A DNA stretch of 64,000 nt from Marmoricola sp. Leaf446. GTDB taxonomy: Bacteria > Actinomycetota > Actinomycetes > Propionibacteriales > Nocardioidaceae. The position numbers and the translations under genes were made by a program. The stretch spans positions 1,608,468 to 1,672,467 of the forward strand of contig NZ_LMRF01000001.1 in assembly GCF_001424755.1 (NCBI RefSeq), in the 5' to 3' direction. The stretch's first letter is position 1. Each line of letters opens with the position of its first letter. Below the pieces are notes generated by a model. That model ran no database searches, was not told the DNA's origin, and saw only the letters and a list, made by a program, of their open reading frames with translations. Below are positions 37,075-46,374 of the stretch, piece by piece.

Positions 37075-38268
37075 GTGACTTCCACCGAGCGACCGGGCGT
37101 CGACCTCAGCCAGCCGCTGGCCCCCGACGTCGAGCCCCAGCCCCACAGCGCCAGCGGCGAGGCCGCCGTGGAGCGGGACCTCTCCGAGCTCGCCCCGCCC
37201 GCCCGGTCGGCCCGCCGGTGGACGCCGAAGCGCGTGGTCGTGACGCCGGCCGCGCTGGACGAGCCGCACGGGCAGCGGATCGTCGCCCGGGTCGAGGCGC
37301 TCGGGATCGAGGTCGAGCGGCTCACCGCCAACCGGCTCACCGGCGTGCGCGGCGAGACCGACCGGGAGACCTACGCCCGGGCCAAGTCCACCTTGGCCGT
37401 GGTGGTCAGCCCGCCGAGCAAGCGGCGGCTGCAGCCCATCTCCCCCAGCGCCGACTGGCGGGTCGACCTGGCCGAGGGCTGCCCGGCGCACTGCCAGTAC
37501 TGCTACCTCGCCGGGTCGCTGTCCGGCCCCCCGGTCACCCGGGTGTACGCCGACCTCGACGGCATCCTGGCCAACCTCACGTCGTACGTCGGGACGGGCG
37601 AGGTGACGAGCCGGTCGGCCGCGCGCAGCCACGAGGGCACCACCTTCGAGGCCTCCTGCTACAGCGACCCGCTGGCGCTGGACCACCTGACCGGGAGCTG
37701 GCAGCGGGCGGTGGAGCACTTCGGCGCGTGGGACGCCCCGGTGCAGCTGCGGTGGACGACCAAGTTCGCCGACGTCGACCCGTTCCTCGCCATGGAGCAC
37801 GGGGGCCGCACGCGGGTGCGGTTCAGCGTCAACTGCCTGCCGGTGACCCGCCGCTGGGAGGGCGGGACCAGCACGCTGGAGCAGCGCCTGGAGGCCGTGC
37901 GCCGGCTCGCGCTGGCGGGCTACCCGGTGGGGCTGACGATCGCGCCGATCATGCCGCTCGAGGATTGGCGCGAGCACTACGGCGAGCTGCTCGACCTGGT
38001 CGCTCGCGCCCTCGACGACGTGCCCGGCCTCGACCTGACCGCCGAGCTGATCACGCACCGCTTCACCGCCGGCAGCAAGGAGGTCCTGACCGGGTGGTAC
38101 CCCCGCACCACCCTGGAGATGGACGAGGCGCGCCGCTCGGTCAAGCGCGGCAAGTTCGGCACCACCAAGCACGTCTACCCGCGCGAGGTGATGGCCGAGC
38201 TCCGGGGGTGGTTCACCACCGAGCTCGCCGAGCGGCTGCCCGCCTGCCGGGTCCTGTACTGGACCTGA
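37075..38268 (+). CDS. Spore photoproduct lyase family radical SAM protein
   Basis: This 397-residue protein has the radical SAM cluster motif CxxxCxxC at Cys136, Cys140 and Cys143 (EGCPAHCQYCYL) and the family segment TTFEASCYSDPLALDHLT, whose Cys195 matches the hydrogen-donor cysteine Cys141 of Bacillus SplB. SplB reverses the spore photoproduct thymine dimer. No sporulation is expected in this kind of organism, so it may repair UV lesions in vegetative cells or act on another substrate. Residues 1-50 are an extra, poorly conserved region. The 208-bp region shared with the divergent stress phosphatase contains no clear promoter; TACGGC 6 nt before the GTG is a poor -10. Confidence 0.87.
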   Translation: MTSTERPGVDLSQPLAPDVEPQPHSASGEAAVERDLSELAPPARSARRWTPKRVVVTPAALDEPHGQRIVARVEALGIEVERLTANRLTGVRGETDRETYARAKSTLAVVVSPPSKRRLQPISPSADWRVDLAEGCPAHCQYCYLAGSLSGPPVTRVYADLDGILANLTSYVGTGEVTSRSAARSHEGTTFEASCYSDPLALDHLTGSWQRAVEHFGAWDAPVQLRWTTKFADVDPFLAMEHGGRTRVRFSVNCLPVTRRWEGGTSTLEQRLEAVRRLALAGYPVGLTIAPIMPLEDWREHYGELLDLVARALDDVPGLDLTAELITHRFTAGSKEVLTGWYPRTTLEMDEARRSVKRGKFGTTKHVYPREVMAELRGWFTTELAERLPACRVLYWT

Positions 38269-38286
38269 CCCGTGACCCGACCCGGC

Positions 38287-40089
38287 TCAGCGGGTGGCGC
38301 GGACGACGTAGAGCTTGGCCCCGCCCACGACCCGGTCGGCGTCGACCCGGGTCGTGCGCTCGCGGGCTGCCGCGCCGCGTCCGGCGAGCTGCAGCGAGGT
38401 GACCACCTCGTCGTTGGCGGGGGCGCTCGACAGCGACTTCAGCAGCGCCGGGAAGGTCGCCGCCGAGGGAGCCGGGCCGTCCTCGCCGAAGAACTCCTCC
38501 TCGTCCTCGAAGAAGTCCTCCGAGGAGTAGAGGTCCTCCCCGCCACCGCGGACGACGAGGAGTCCGGGCCGGCCGGCCGAGCGCGGCGGGACCGTGATGC
38601 TGGAGGAGACGACCCGCGACGCCGCCTCGCGCGAGGTCAGCGTGACCCGCAGCCTCACCGTCCGGCCCTGCGGCAGCGTGGCGCCCCGGCGGGGCAGGGT
38701 GACCCACTTCGCGCCGCGGAGGTACTGCACCGAGGCCAACCGGTAGGTCGCGTAGGTGTCCTCGACCGTGGTGGCCGCGTCGACGCCGGTGATCCGGACG
38801 ACCTCGCCCGGGTTGTCCTGCAGCGCCAGCAGGTCCATCGCCAGCGCCGAGGCGGTGGTGGCGGAGATGTCCGCGGGGTCGGCGTAGCGGTTGGAGCGGG
38901 TGTAGGTGAACGGCGAGCCGTCCTTGCGGGTGCCGGTCACCCGCCAGCGGGTGGTGGCCTGGCCCCCGCCGACGCGGTCGAGCACGCGGTCCTGCGCGGC
39001 GATGGTGGTGCCGAACGCCATCTCGGGCACCAGCGAGCCGACCGTGACGTGGGTGAGGGCGGTGCGGGTGTCGGTGCCCTGGGTGGCGGTCGTGCGCACG
39101 TCGTGGCTGCGGGGCAGCGCGCCCTCGCGGCCACGGATGCCGGCCAACCGGTCGCGGTCGACGGTGCCGATCGGCGCCCCGATGTTGGCGACCTTGAAGC
39201 CGCCGAGGAGCGAGTCGTCCTGGATGTGCGTGGCCGAGGCGCCGTGCAGGCTGAGCGTGCTGGCGCCGGTGAAGTTCATGGGGTGCCCGAAGCCCAGCAC
39301 CTCCTCGCCGCACACGGCGGTGGCGGTGCCGACCGCGGCGGCGGTCAGGGTGCCGTAGGCCATCGACGCGGCCAGGTTGCCGCCGGCCGTGACCGGGATG
39401 CGCTCGGCGGACGGCGCACCGGCCGCGGTGTCGGCGAGGTGCACGCCCTGGCTGTTCAGCGCGGGAGCGAGGCTGCGGACCCGCTCGGCGCCGAGGCCCG
39501 AGAGGCCGACGGGCACGCGCAGGCGGCGCATCGTGGTGGCCCCGGTGGCGGCACCCGCCCGGGCGACCGAGCGCTGCAGGTCGGCGGTCAGCGGCGCGGC
39601 GACGCGCGGGGCGGTGGTGGCGCCCTGCGCGGGCGTCAGCAGGCGGTACATCTCGGTCGCCGGGGTGACCCCGGCGACCGTCGAGGGGCCGGCGCCCAGG
39701 CTGTAGGCCACGGCGCCGATCAGCCGGCCGTCGGCGGCGTACACCGGCGAGCCCGACATGCCGCTCCAGATGCCGGCGCGGTCGACCGCCGTGGAGTGCA
39801 GGTCGACCAGCACCATGTCGACCCCCGAGGTGATGCCGTCCTCGAGGACGCCGAGCACCGTCCCGGTGAAGGCCTCGGGCGTGGTGCCGGAGGTGACGGT
39901 GCGCCCGGTGACGTCGTCGCCGCGGCGCAGGTCCTCGACAGGGACCGCGGCGGGGCACTGCTCGGGCGCCGCGGTGGGCTCGGCCTGCGCCGCGGGGCCG
40001 GCCAGGCCCACCCCGGCGAGGGCGGCCGAGGCGGCTGCGCCCGTGGCCAGCCACCTGCTCCAGGTCCTGCGGTCCGGTGTCGTGGTCAT
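38287..40089 (-). CDS. Secreted S55 (SpoIVB-type) peptidase-domain protein
   Basis: This 600-residue protein has a clear signal peptide (basic start, then ATGAAASAALAGVGLAGPA, cleavage expected near AQAEP). The S55 serine peptidase domain covers about residues 45-300, with the nucleophile region IWSGMSGSPVY (Ser112) and the conserved EEVLGFGHPMNFTG. A C-terminal region of about 300 residues contains an acidic stretch (SEDFFEDEEEFFGED). SpoIVB signals sigma-K activation in Bacillus; this is a non-sporulating relative whose target outside the membrane is unknown. A GGGGG ribosome binding site precedes the ATG. It ends 18 bp from the convergent lyase gene. Confidence 0.87.
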   Translation of the reverse strand: MTTTPDRRTWSRWLATGAAASAALAGVGLAGPAAQAEPTAAPEQCPAAVPVEDLRRGDDVTGRTVTSGTTPEAFTGTVLGVLEDGITSGVDMVLVDLHSTAVDRAGIWSGMSGSPVYAADGRLIGAVAYSLGAGPSTVAGVTPATEMYRLLTPAQGATTAPRVAAPLTADLQRSVARAGAATGATTMRRLRVPVGLSGLGAERVRSLAPALNSQGVHLADTAAGAPSAERIPVTAGGNLAASMAYGTLTAAAVGTATAVCGEEVLGFGHPMNFTGASTLSLHGASATHIQDDSLLGGFKVANIGAPIGTVDRDRLAGIRGREGALPRSHDVRTTATQGTDTRTALTHVTVGSLVPEMAFGTTIAAQDRVLDRVGGGQATTRWRVTGTRKDGSPFTYTRSNRYADPADISATTASALAMDLLALQDNPGEVVRITGVDAATTVEDTYATYRLASVQYLRGAKWVTLPRRGATLPQGRTVRLRVTLTSREAASRVVSSSITVPPRSAGRPGLLVVRGGGEDLYSSEDFFEDEEEFFGEDGPAPSAATFPALLKSLSSAPANDEVVTSLQLAGRGAAARERTTRVDADRVVGGAKLYVVRATR

Positions 40090-40301
40090 GGCGTCCCCCG
40101 AGTGAGTGCCGGAGCCCCGTGGTCCGGCGGTCTCGCGATCATCGGCCAGCACGGTCGGACGCGCACGCACCCGGGCCGGTGACGTGGCGGTGGACCAGAC
40201 CACCCGGGCTGCCAGACGGTGACCGACCCGCCCGCGCGGCGCGAGCGCCGGTGCGCCCCCTCCCCGGCATGGTTGTTTGTGACTACAGTCCAGCGGGTAG
40301 T

Positions 40302-40317
40302 GAGCGTCGTCACGCTC
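40302..40317. promoter_or_regulatory. Inverted repeat upstream of the MFS gene
   Basis: GAGCG-TCGTCA-CGCTC lies 40 bp before the MFS start, just after a small AT-rich patch (GGTTGTTTGTGACTACAGTC at 40271-40290) that may hold the promoter. The rest of the 267-bp divergent region (40090-40356) shows nothing further. Confidence 0.3.
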
Positions 40318-40356
40318 GGCCCAGAGCGCGACCCCTCCGTGAGAGAGAACTTGCCC

Positions 40357-41829
40357 ATGTCCAGTTCCACGACGACGCACGAGCGGCCGATCAAGAGCCT
40401 GATCCCGGCCCGGATGCACGACATGCCCTGGTCGCGCTTCCACTGGATGGTGATCTTCGGTCTCGGGACCGCCTGGATCCTCGACGGCCTCGAGGTCCAG
40501 ATCGTCGCGGCCGGCGGCTTCGAGGAGACGCTCAGCATGAGCGCCGCCCAGGTCGGCCTGGCGGGCACGGTCTACCTCATCGGCGAGGTCGTGGGCGCGC
40601 TGGTCTTCGGCCGCCTCACCGACACGCTGGGCCGCAAGAAGATGTTCACGCTGACCCTGGCCGTCTACCTCGTGGGTGCGGCCCTCGCGGGCCTGGCGCC
40701 CACCATGGAGCTGTTCCTGGTGTGCCGGTTCATCTCGGGCATGGGCATCGGTGGCGAGTACTCCGCCATCAACTCCGCCATCGACGAGCTGATCCCCGGC
40801 AAGCACCGCGGCCGGGTCGACCTCGCCATCAACGGCACCTACTGGGCCGGCGCCGCGCTCGGTGCCGTGGCCAGCTCGATCCTGCTCGACACCGACCGCT
40901 TCGCGGTCGACCTCGGCTGGCGGATCGCGTTCTTCATCGGCCCCGTGCTGGGTCTCGGCATCATCTACCTGCGCCGCCACATCCCCGAGAGCCCGCGCTG
41001 GATGCTCACCCACGGCCGGGCCGAGGAGGCCGAGGTCATCGTCTCCTCGATCGAGGACCGGGTGCGACAGTCCGGCATCGAGCTGCCCCACCACGACGAC
41101 TCCGAGGCCCGCTGGATCAAGGCGGGCAAGGGCCTGACGGGCAAGCAGCTGGCCTACGTGTTCTTCAAGCTCTACCCCACGCGGACGGTGCTGGGCCTGA
41201 CGCTGATGGTGACCCAGAGCTTCCTCTACAACGCCATCTTCTTCACCTACGCGCTGGTGCTGAAGAACTTCTACGACCTGAGCGCCTCGCAGGCCGCGCT
41301 GTTCTTCTTCCCCTTCGCGATCGGCAACCTGCTCGGACCGCTGCTGCTGGGCCCACTGTTCGACACCGTGGGCCGGCGCAAGATGATCGGTGGCTGCTAC
41401 GCCACGAGCGGCATCGTGCTCGGCATCTCGGCCTTCCTGTTCCAGGCCGACGTCCTCACCGCGGTGACGCACACGGCGTTCTGGTGCGTGGCGTTCTTCT
41501 TCGCCTCCGCCGGTGCGTCGGCGGGCTACCTCACCGTCTCCGAGACCTTCCCCCAGGAGGTCCGCGGCCAGGCGATCTCCTACTTCTTCTGCGTCGCGCA
41601 GGTCTTCGGCGCGCTCGGTCCGGTGCTCTACGGTGCCCTGATCGGCGACGGCACCGACCGCACGCCGATGTTCTGGGGCTACCTCCTCGCCACCGGCGTG
41701 ATGCTCTTCGGCGCCCTGGTCGCGGCCGTGTGGGGCGTCGACGCCGAGGGCAAGTCGCTGGAGGAGATCGCGCCGCCCCTCACCGAGTTCGACGAGGACG
41801 GCAACCAGAAGACCCTCCTCCCGGTCTGA
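40357..41829 (+). CDS. MFS transporter, metabolite:H+ symporter type
   Basis: This 490-residue protein has 12 membrane segments and MFS loop motifs GRLTDTLGRKK (after helix 2) and GPLFDTVGRRK (after helix 8). Helix 1 carries WILDGLEVQIV, reminiscent of aromatic-acid and sugar-acid symporters, and helix 5 is preceded by GIGGEYSAINSAIDELIPG with RGR, as in the metabolite:H+ group. The substrate is unknown. ATG at 40357 was chosen because GAGAGA stands 8-10 nt upstream and helix 1 begins 45 residues later. A universal stress protein gene follows after 26 bp and is probably co-transcribed. Confidence 0.88.
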   Translation: MSSSTTTHERPIKSLIPARMHDMPWSRFHWMVIFGLGTAWILDGLEVQIVAAGGFEETLSMSAAQVGLAGTVYLIGEVVGALVFGRLTDTLGRKKMFTLTLAVYLVGAALAGLAPTMELFLVCRFISGMGIGGEYSAINSAIDELIPGKHRGRVDLAINGTYWAGAALGAVASSILLDTDRFAVDLGWRIAFFIGPVLGLGIIYLRRHIPESPRWMLTHGRAEEAEVIVSSIEDRVRQSGIELPHHDDSEARWIKAGKGLTGKQLAYVFFKLYPTRTVLGLTLMVTQSFLYNAIFFTYALVLKNFYDLSASQAALFFFPFAIGNLLGPLLLGPLFDTVGRRKMIGGCYATSGIVLGISAFLFQADVLTAVTHTAFWCVAFFFASAGASAGYLTVSETFPQEVRGQAISYFFCVAQVFGALGPVLYGALIGDGTDRTPMFWGYLLATGVMLFGALVAAVWGVDAEGKSLEEIAPPLTEFDEDGNQKTLLPV

Positions 41830-41855
41830 GCCACCACCCACCCGAGGAGCACGAC

Positions 41856-42410
41856 ATGGACGAGCAGCAGCAGCCCTACACCGTCGTCGTCGGCGTGAGC
41901 GCGACGTCGAAGTCACCCACGGCGCTCGTGTGGGCCCGGGCCCAGGCCGAGGCCAACGACGGGCGGCTGGTCGCCGTCCGGGTCTACCAGCCGACCCACG
42001 TCCCGGGTGCCCCGTCCGGCACCGCGTCCCGGATCCCCCAGGACCCGGCCGCGCTGCACGCCCAGCAGCAGGCGACGTTGGAGCGCGACGTCGCCGAGGT
42101 GCTCGGGGCCGACCACGAGGCCGAGCTCCGGGTGGTGCGCGGCGGCAAGCGTCGCGGGCTGCTGGACCAGGCCCGGGACGCGGACCTGCTGGTCATCGAC
42201 GCGCCCCGCACGGCGTCGATGTCCCCGCTGCTGGCGCACCGGATCGTGTACGCCGCCTCCTGCCCCGTCGTGGTCATGCCCCCGTCGATCTCGGGTGCCC
42301 CCGAGTCGGCGCTGTCGCGCTCGGCCAAGGCCGTCGGCCGCGCCGCCCTGCGCTCGGCCGGCACCAGCGGACGCCCCGGCTACCGCCCTCCGGCGGGACC
42401 GGTCGACTAG
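41856..42410 (+). CDS. Universal stress protein (UspA family)
   Basis: This 184-residue protein has the UspA fold: [20 protein letters not shown] at the start, a DLLVIDAPR strand and the C-terminal [14 protein letters not shown]. The ATP-binding motif G-2x-G-9x-G(S/T) is not well kept (the loop reads DAPRTASM), so nucleotide binding is doubtful. GAGGAG precedes the ATG. Because it follows the MFS gene closely, it may modulate or accompany the transporter, a pairing known for some other transporters. The last 4 bp overlap the recQ end. Confidence 0.85.
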   Translation: MDEQQQPYTVVVGVSATSKSPTALVWARAQAEANDGRLVAVRVYQPTHVPGAPSGTASRIPQDPAALHAQQQATLERDVAEVLGADHEAELRVVRGGKRRGLLDQARDADLLVIDAPRTASMSPLLAHRIVYAASCPVVVMPPSISGAPESALSRSAKAVGRAALRSAGTSGRPGYRPPAGPVD

Positions 42411-44275
42411 GAACCGTCGCCGGGCGCGATGGGCTGGTCCTCGAGCACCCCGAGGGCCTCGAGGAGCGCATCGCCCCACTTCTCCAGCTTGCCGGCCCCG
42501 ATGCCGGAGATGCCGGCCAGGGCCGCCTTGTCGGCGGGCACCTCGGCGGCCACCTGGCGGAGCGTGGCGTCGTGGAAGACGACGTACGCCGGGAGCCCGG
42601 CCTCCTTGGCCGTCGCGGCCCGCCAGCCACGCAGCCGCTCGAAGCGCGCCTCGCCCGCGGCGTCGAGCGGGGTGGCGTCCGCCGCGGCGCGGCTGCCGCC
42701 GCTCGAGCGGCGACGCGGCTTGGGCGCCTCGGTGCGCAGCGGCACCTGGCGTCCCGCGCGGAGCACCTCGTCGGACCCCGGGGTGAGCTGGAGGGTGCCG
42801 TAGCTGTCGGCCGAGACGGCGAGCAGCCGCCGCGCGAGCAGCTGCCTCACGACGCCCCGCCAGCCGGCGGCGTCGAGCTCGGTGCCGATGCCGAAGACGG
42901 TCAGGTCGGTGTGGCCGAGCTGGGTGACGCGCGGCGTGGCGTTGCCCAGCAGGATGTCGACGACGTGGCCGGCGCCGTAGCGCTGGCCGCGTTGGTGCAG
43001 CCGCACCACGGCCGAGAGCAGCTTCTGCGCGGCGACCGTGCCGTCCCAGGTCTGTGGCGGGCTGGTGCAGGTGTCGCAGTTGCCGCACGGGCCCGACTCC
43101 TGCCCGAAGTAGGCGAGCAGCTGTACGCGGCGGCACTCCACCGTCTCGCAGAGCGCGAGCATGGCGTCGAGGTTCTGGCCCAGCCGGCGACGGTGGGCGG
43201 CGTCGCCCTCGGAGGTGTCGATCATCCGCCGCTGCTGGACGACGTCGGCCAGGCCGTAGGCCAGCCAGGCGGTGGCCGGGGCGCCGTCGCGGCCCGCCCG
43301 TCCCGTCTCCTGGTAGTAGCCCTCGACCGACTTGGGCAGGTCGAGGTGGGCCACGAAGCGCACGTCGGGCTTGTCGATCCCCATGCCGAACGCGATGGTC
43401 GCGGTCATCACCAGACCGGGTTCGCGCAGGAACCGCGCCTGGTGCTCCGCGCGCACGGAGGCGTCCAGCCCCGCGTGGTAGGGCAGCGCGGTGATGCCGT
43501 TCTTGACCAGGAACGCGGCGGTCTCCTCGACCGACCTGCGCGAGAGGCAGTAGACGATGCCGGCGTCGCCCGCGTGCTCGGTGCGGAGCAGGTCGAGCAG
43601 CTGGGCGCGGGGGTTGGCCTTGGGCACGATGCGGTACTCGATGTTGGGCCGGTCGAAGCCCGCGACGAACGTGCGCGCCGAGCCCAGGTGGAGCCGCTCG
43701 ACGATGTCGGCGGCCGTCGCCTGCGTCGCGGTCGCGGTCAGCGCGATCCGCGGGACGCCGGGCCACCGCTCCCCCAGCACGGCGAGCTGGAGGTAGTCGG
43801 GACGGAAGTCGTGGCCCCAGGAGGAGACGCAGTGGGCCTCGTCGATCGCGAACAGCGAGATCTCACCGCGGTCGAGCAGCTGCAGGGTCGAGGCCACCGA
43901 GAGCCGCTCGGGCGCCAGGTAGAGCAGGTCGAGCTCGCCGCCGACGTAGGCCGTCTCGACGCGCCGTCGCTCCTGCGGGTCCTGCGTGGAGTTGAGGAAG
44001 GCGGCGCGCACGCCGAGCGCGGCGAGGGCGTCGACCTGGTCCTGCATCAGCGCGATCAGCGGCGAGACGACGACGCCGGTGCCGGGCCGGACCAGCGCGG
44101 GCACCTGGTAGCACAGCGACTTGCCGCCGCCGGTCGGCATCAGCACCAGGGCGTCTCCCCCGGCCACCACGGTGTCGATGACGGCCGCCTGCTCCCCCCG
44201 GAACTCGGGGTAGCCGAAGACGGTGCGCAGCGTCTCCAGCGGGCTGGTCGGGGCCGCAGCCGTCACGTCGCGCAT
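42407..44275 (-). CDS. recQ: ATP-dependent DNA helicase RecQ
   Basis: This 622-residue helicase has motif [13 protein letters not shown], the DEAH box [14 protein letters not shown], motif [14 protein letters not shown], a RecQ zinc-binding subdomain with [11 protein letters not shown] then CGNCDTC, an RQC wing region ([18 protein letters not shown]) and an HRDC domain at the end ([20 protein letters not shown]). It is thus a complete three-domain RecQ acting in recombination and replication-fork repair. The ATG at 44275 is preceded by CAGGAT at 6 nt on the minus strand. It shares a 61-bp control region with the divergent photolyase-like gene. Confidence 0.95.
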   Translation of the reverse strand: MRDVTAAAPTSPLETLRTVFGYPEFRGEQAAVIDTVVAGGDALVLMPTGGGKSLCYQVPALVRPGTGVVVSPLIALMQDQVDALAALGVRAAFLNSTQDPQERRRVETAYVGGELDLLYLAPERLSVASTLQLLDRGEISLFAIDEAHCVSSWGHDFRPDYLQLAVLGERWPGVPRIALTATATQATAADIVERLHLGSARTFVAGFDRPNIEYRIVPKANPRAQLLDLLRTEHAGDAGIVYCLSRRSVEETAAFLVKNGITALPYHAGLDASVRAEHQARFLREPGLVMTATIAFGMGIDKPDVRFVAHLDLPKSVEGYYQETGRAGRDGAPATAWLAYGLADVVQQRRMIDTSEGDAAHRRRLGQNLDAMLALCETVECRRVQLLAYFGQESGPCGNCDTCTSPPQTWDGTVAAQKLLSAVVRLHQRGQRYGAGHVVDILLGNATPRVTQLGHTDLTVFGIGTELDAAGWRGVVRQLLARRLLAVSADSYGTLQLTPGSDEVLRAGRQVPLRTEAPKPRRRSSGGSRAAADATPLDAAGEARFERLRGWRAATAKEAGLPAYVVFHDATLRQVAAEVPADKAALAGISGIGAGKLEKWGDALLEALGVLEDQPIAPGDGS

Positions 44276-44281
44276 GGGCGC

Positions 44282-44287
44282 ATCCTG
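44282..44287 (-). promoter_or_regulatory. -10 element for leaderless recQ transcript
   Basis: On the minus strand, CAGGAT ends 6 nt before the recQ ATG; no ribosome binding site. Confidence 0.45.
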
Positions 44288-44324
44288 CCCGACGGCACCG
44301 ACGACCCCGTCGCGACCCGGCTGG

Positions 44325-44330
44325 CAGTCT
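44325..44330 (+). promoter_or_regulatory. -10 element for leaderless photolyase-like transcript
   Basis: CAGTCT ends 6 nt before the GTG at 44337. Its -35 region would overlap the recQ promoter, so the two DNA-repair genes may be controlled together. Confidence 0.4.
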
Positions 44331-44336
44331 GGGCGG

Positions 44337-45569
44337 GTGCCCACCCTCCCCCCGCTGCCGGACGTCGACGACACCGGGGCGGTGGTGGCGTGGGTCGCCG
44401 CCCACCTCGGCGACCTCACCCTGGAGGGACCCGACGGGGTCCGCGCCGGGGGCCACCGGGGCGGCCAGGCGGCGGCCGACCTCGCGCTGGCGACCATCGA
44501 CGTGGCCGGCTACGCCCGGTCGAGGTCGACGGTGCTGCCGGAGTCGCGGCGCGGGGCGACCCGGCTCTCGCCGTACGTCCGGCACGGGCTGCTGAGCCTG
44601 CCCGAGGTGTGGGAGGCCGTCGCCGATGCCCCGTCCTCGGACCGACGGCGCTACCGCGACGAGCTGCTGTGGCAGGAGTACGCCCGCCACGTCTACGCCC
44701 GCGCCGGCACCGCCACGCGTGGCCCGCTGCGCTACGACCCCCCGCATCCGTCCGCTCCCCCGGAGTGGGACGAGGACATGGCGTGCACCTCGTGGCTGCG
44801 CGAGTCGCTCGAGGGCGAGGGCTGGCTGGTCAACCAGACGCGGATGTGGTGGGCCTCCCACTGGACGGTGCGGCACGGCCGCGACTGGCGCGAGGGCGAG
44901 GACGACTTCTTCCGGCACCTGCTCGACGGGTCGCGCGCGGCCAACCGGCTCGGCTGGCAGTGGACGGTCGGCAGCGGGACCGGCAAGCCCTACGGCTTCA
45001 GCCGCTGGCAGGTCGAGAAGCGCGCACCGCAGCTGTGCCGCTCCTGCCCGCTGCGCGACGCCTGCCCGATCCAGGGCTGGCCCGACGCCGAGCGCGGGCC
45101 GTCGGTCGCCCGGAGCCCCCTCGCGAGGTACGACGAGACGACCGGCCCGGGAGCCGGACCGGAGCGCGTCGAGCCCGGCGGCCAGCCGGCAGCGGTCTGG
45201 CTCACCGCGGAGTCGCTGGGCGACGCCGACCCGGCGCTGGCGGCCCACCCCGACCTCCCGGTCGTCTTCGTGTACGACGAGCCGCTGCTGCGCTCGCTGC
45301 GCCTGTCCGGCAAGCGCCTGGTGTTCCTGGCCGAGTGCCTCGCCGACCTGGCCGAGCGCCGTGAGGTCGACGTGCGTCGGGGCCGGGTGGGCGACGAGCT
45401 GGCCGGCACCCCCGTGGCCGCGACCTTCGCCCCGGTGCCCGGGTTCGCCCGCCGCTCCGCCGCGGTCGACGTCGCCGAGCTGCACCCCTGGCCGTGGCTG
45501 GCCCGTCCGGCCGGGCAGCGGCTCACCTCCTACAGCGCCTGGCGCAAGGGAGTGCCCGCCCGGGCGTGA
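44337..45569 (+). CDS. Photolyase/cryptochrome-like protein with FAD domain first and a Cys cluster
   Basis: This 410-residue protein has the two photolyase parts in reversed order. Residues about 40-250 are the FAD-binding helical domain: [47 protein letters not shown] and [19 protein letters not shown]. Residues about 284-400 look like the N-terminal alpha/beta domain: [32 protein letters not shown] and [14 protein letters not shown]. Cys150 with Cys234-x2-Cys237-x5-Cys243 resembles the four-cysteine pattern of iron-sulfur bacterial photolyases (PhrB: 350, 438, 441, 454). Function as DNA photolyase or light sensor is open. It is divergent from recQ. Confidence 0.82.
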   Translation: MPTLPPLPDVDDTGAVVAWVAAHLGDLTLEGPDGVRAGGHRGGQAAADLALATIDVAGYARSRSTVLPESRRGATRLSPYVRHGLLSLPEVWEAVADAPSSDRRRYRDELLWQEYARHVYARAGTATRGPLRYDPPHPSAPPEWDEDMACTSWLRESLEGEGWLVNQTRMWWASHWTVRHGRDWREGEDDFFRHLLDGSRAANRLGWQWTVGSGTGKPYGFSRWQVEKRAPQLCRSCPLRDACPIQGWPDAERGPSVARSPLARYDETTGPGAGPERVEPGGQPAAVWLTAESLGDADPALAAHPDLPVVFVYDEPLLRSLRLSGKRLVFLAECLADLAERREVDVRRGRVGDELAGTPVAATFAPVPGFARRSAAVDVAELHPWPWLARPAGQRLTSYSAWRKGVPARA

Positions 45570-45581
45570 ACCGGTCGCCCC

Positions 45582-46268
45582 TCACCCGACGTCGGGACGA
45601 CACGTGCGCCACACCCCGGCGAAGGCGACCGCGATCAGCACCGAGGCCAGGGGCGGGCCCCAGGGGAGGCCGAGCACCAGGCCGAGCACCCGCACCGGCT
45701 CCGAGGCGACCAGGGCCGCGCCCGCCCAGACCGGCACCGCGTCGCGCTGGCGCAGCATCGCGGCTCCGAGCAGCAGGCCGCCGCCGAGCGCGCCGAGGCC
45801 GAACACGGCGTACAGCGCGATGCTCGTGACCGGCAGGTGTGAGTTCATCGCCTCGGCGTAGGTCGCCGGGTCCTCGCCGCTGCGCGCCACGGCAAGCGCG
45901 ACCGACGACTCCACGCTGAGCGCGATGCTGAAGACGTACCCGGTCGCCATGGCCCAGCCACCGAGGCCGGCCAGGCGCGGAGCCCGACGGCGCAGCACGG
46001 CGGTGACCGCCCAGATGCCGGGCACGAGCAGCGCCACCGCCAGCAGGCCGGTGGCCACGACGGCCTCGGTCAGCAGCCGGTGCTCGTCGACGACGCGCAC
46101 CAGGTCGGTGGTCGAGCCGATGTCCTGCTGGCCGGGGGTGTAGCCCACCAGCGCGTTGCAGACCGCGAGCGCGAGCGCCCCGCCCACAGCGGCCGGGAGC
46201 CCCCACGGCACGGCGTCCGGGTAGGGCTCGTCGGTGGTGGTGGCCTCGCGGGTCGAGGTGGTGGTCAT
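45582..46268 (-). CDS. DUF4386-type integral membrane protein
   Basis: This 228-residue protein has about six membrane segments after a polar N-terminus of 20 residues. The extracellular loop after helix 1 (NALVGYTPGQQDIGSTTDL) and the later GIWAVTAVLRRRAPRLAGLG stretch resemble DUF4386 proteins, whose function is unknown. The ATG at 46268 has AGGAGGA 4-5 nt upstream. It is divergent from the two-component genes, with 106 bp between, and could be one of their targets; that is an inference. Confidence 0.65.
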   Translation of the reverse strand: MTTTSTREATTTDEPYPDAVPWGLPAAVGGALALAVCNALVGYTPGQQDIGSTTDLVRVVDEHRLLTEAVVATGLLAVALLVPGIWAVTAVLRRRAPRLAGLGGWAMATGYVFSIALSVESSVALAVARSGEDPATYAEAMNSHLPVTSIALYAVFGLGALGGGLLLGAAMLRQRDAVPVWAGAALVASEPVRVLGLVLGLPWGPPLASVLIAVAFAGVWRTCRPDVG

Positions 46269-46374
46269 CGCTCCTCCTGGGTCCGGGGCAGCCGACGCTA
46301 GGCAGCCGACCTCCGGGTCTGCATCGGCGTTCTCGCCTATTCCCAGAGCGGGCGACCTGACCGACGATGAAGGG

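Noticed and set aside
40081-40356. Extended N-terminus of the MFS transporter starting at 40219
   Set aside because: The extra 46 residues have no family resemblance, and the ATG at 40357 has a ribosome binding site and the proper distance to helix 1.
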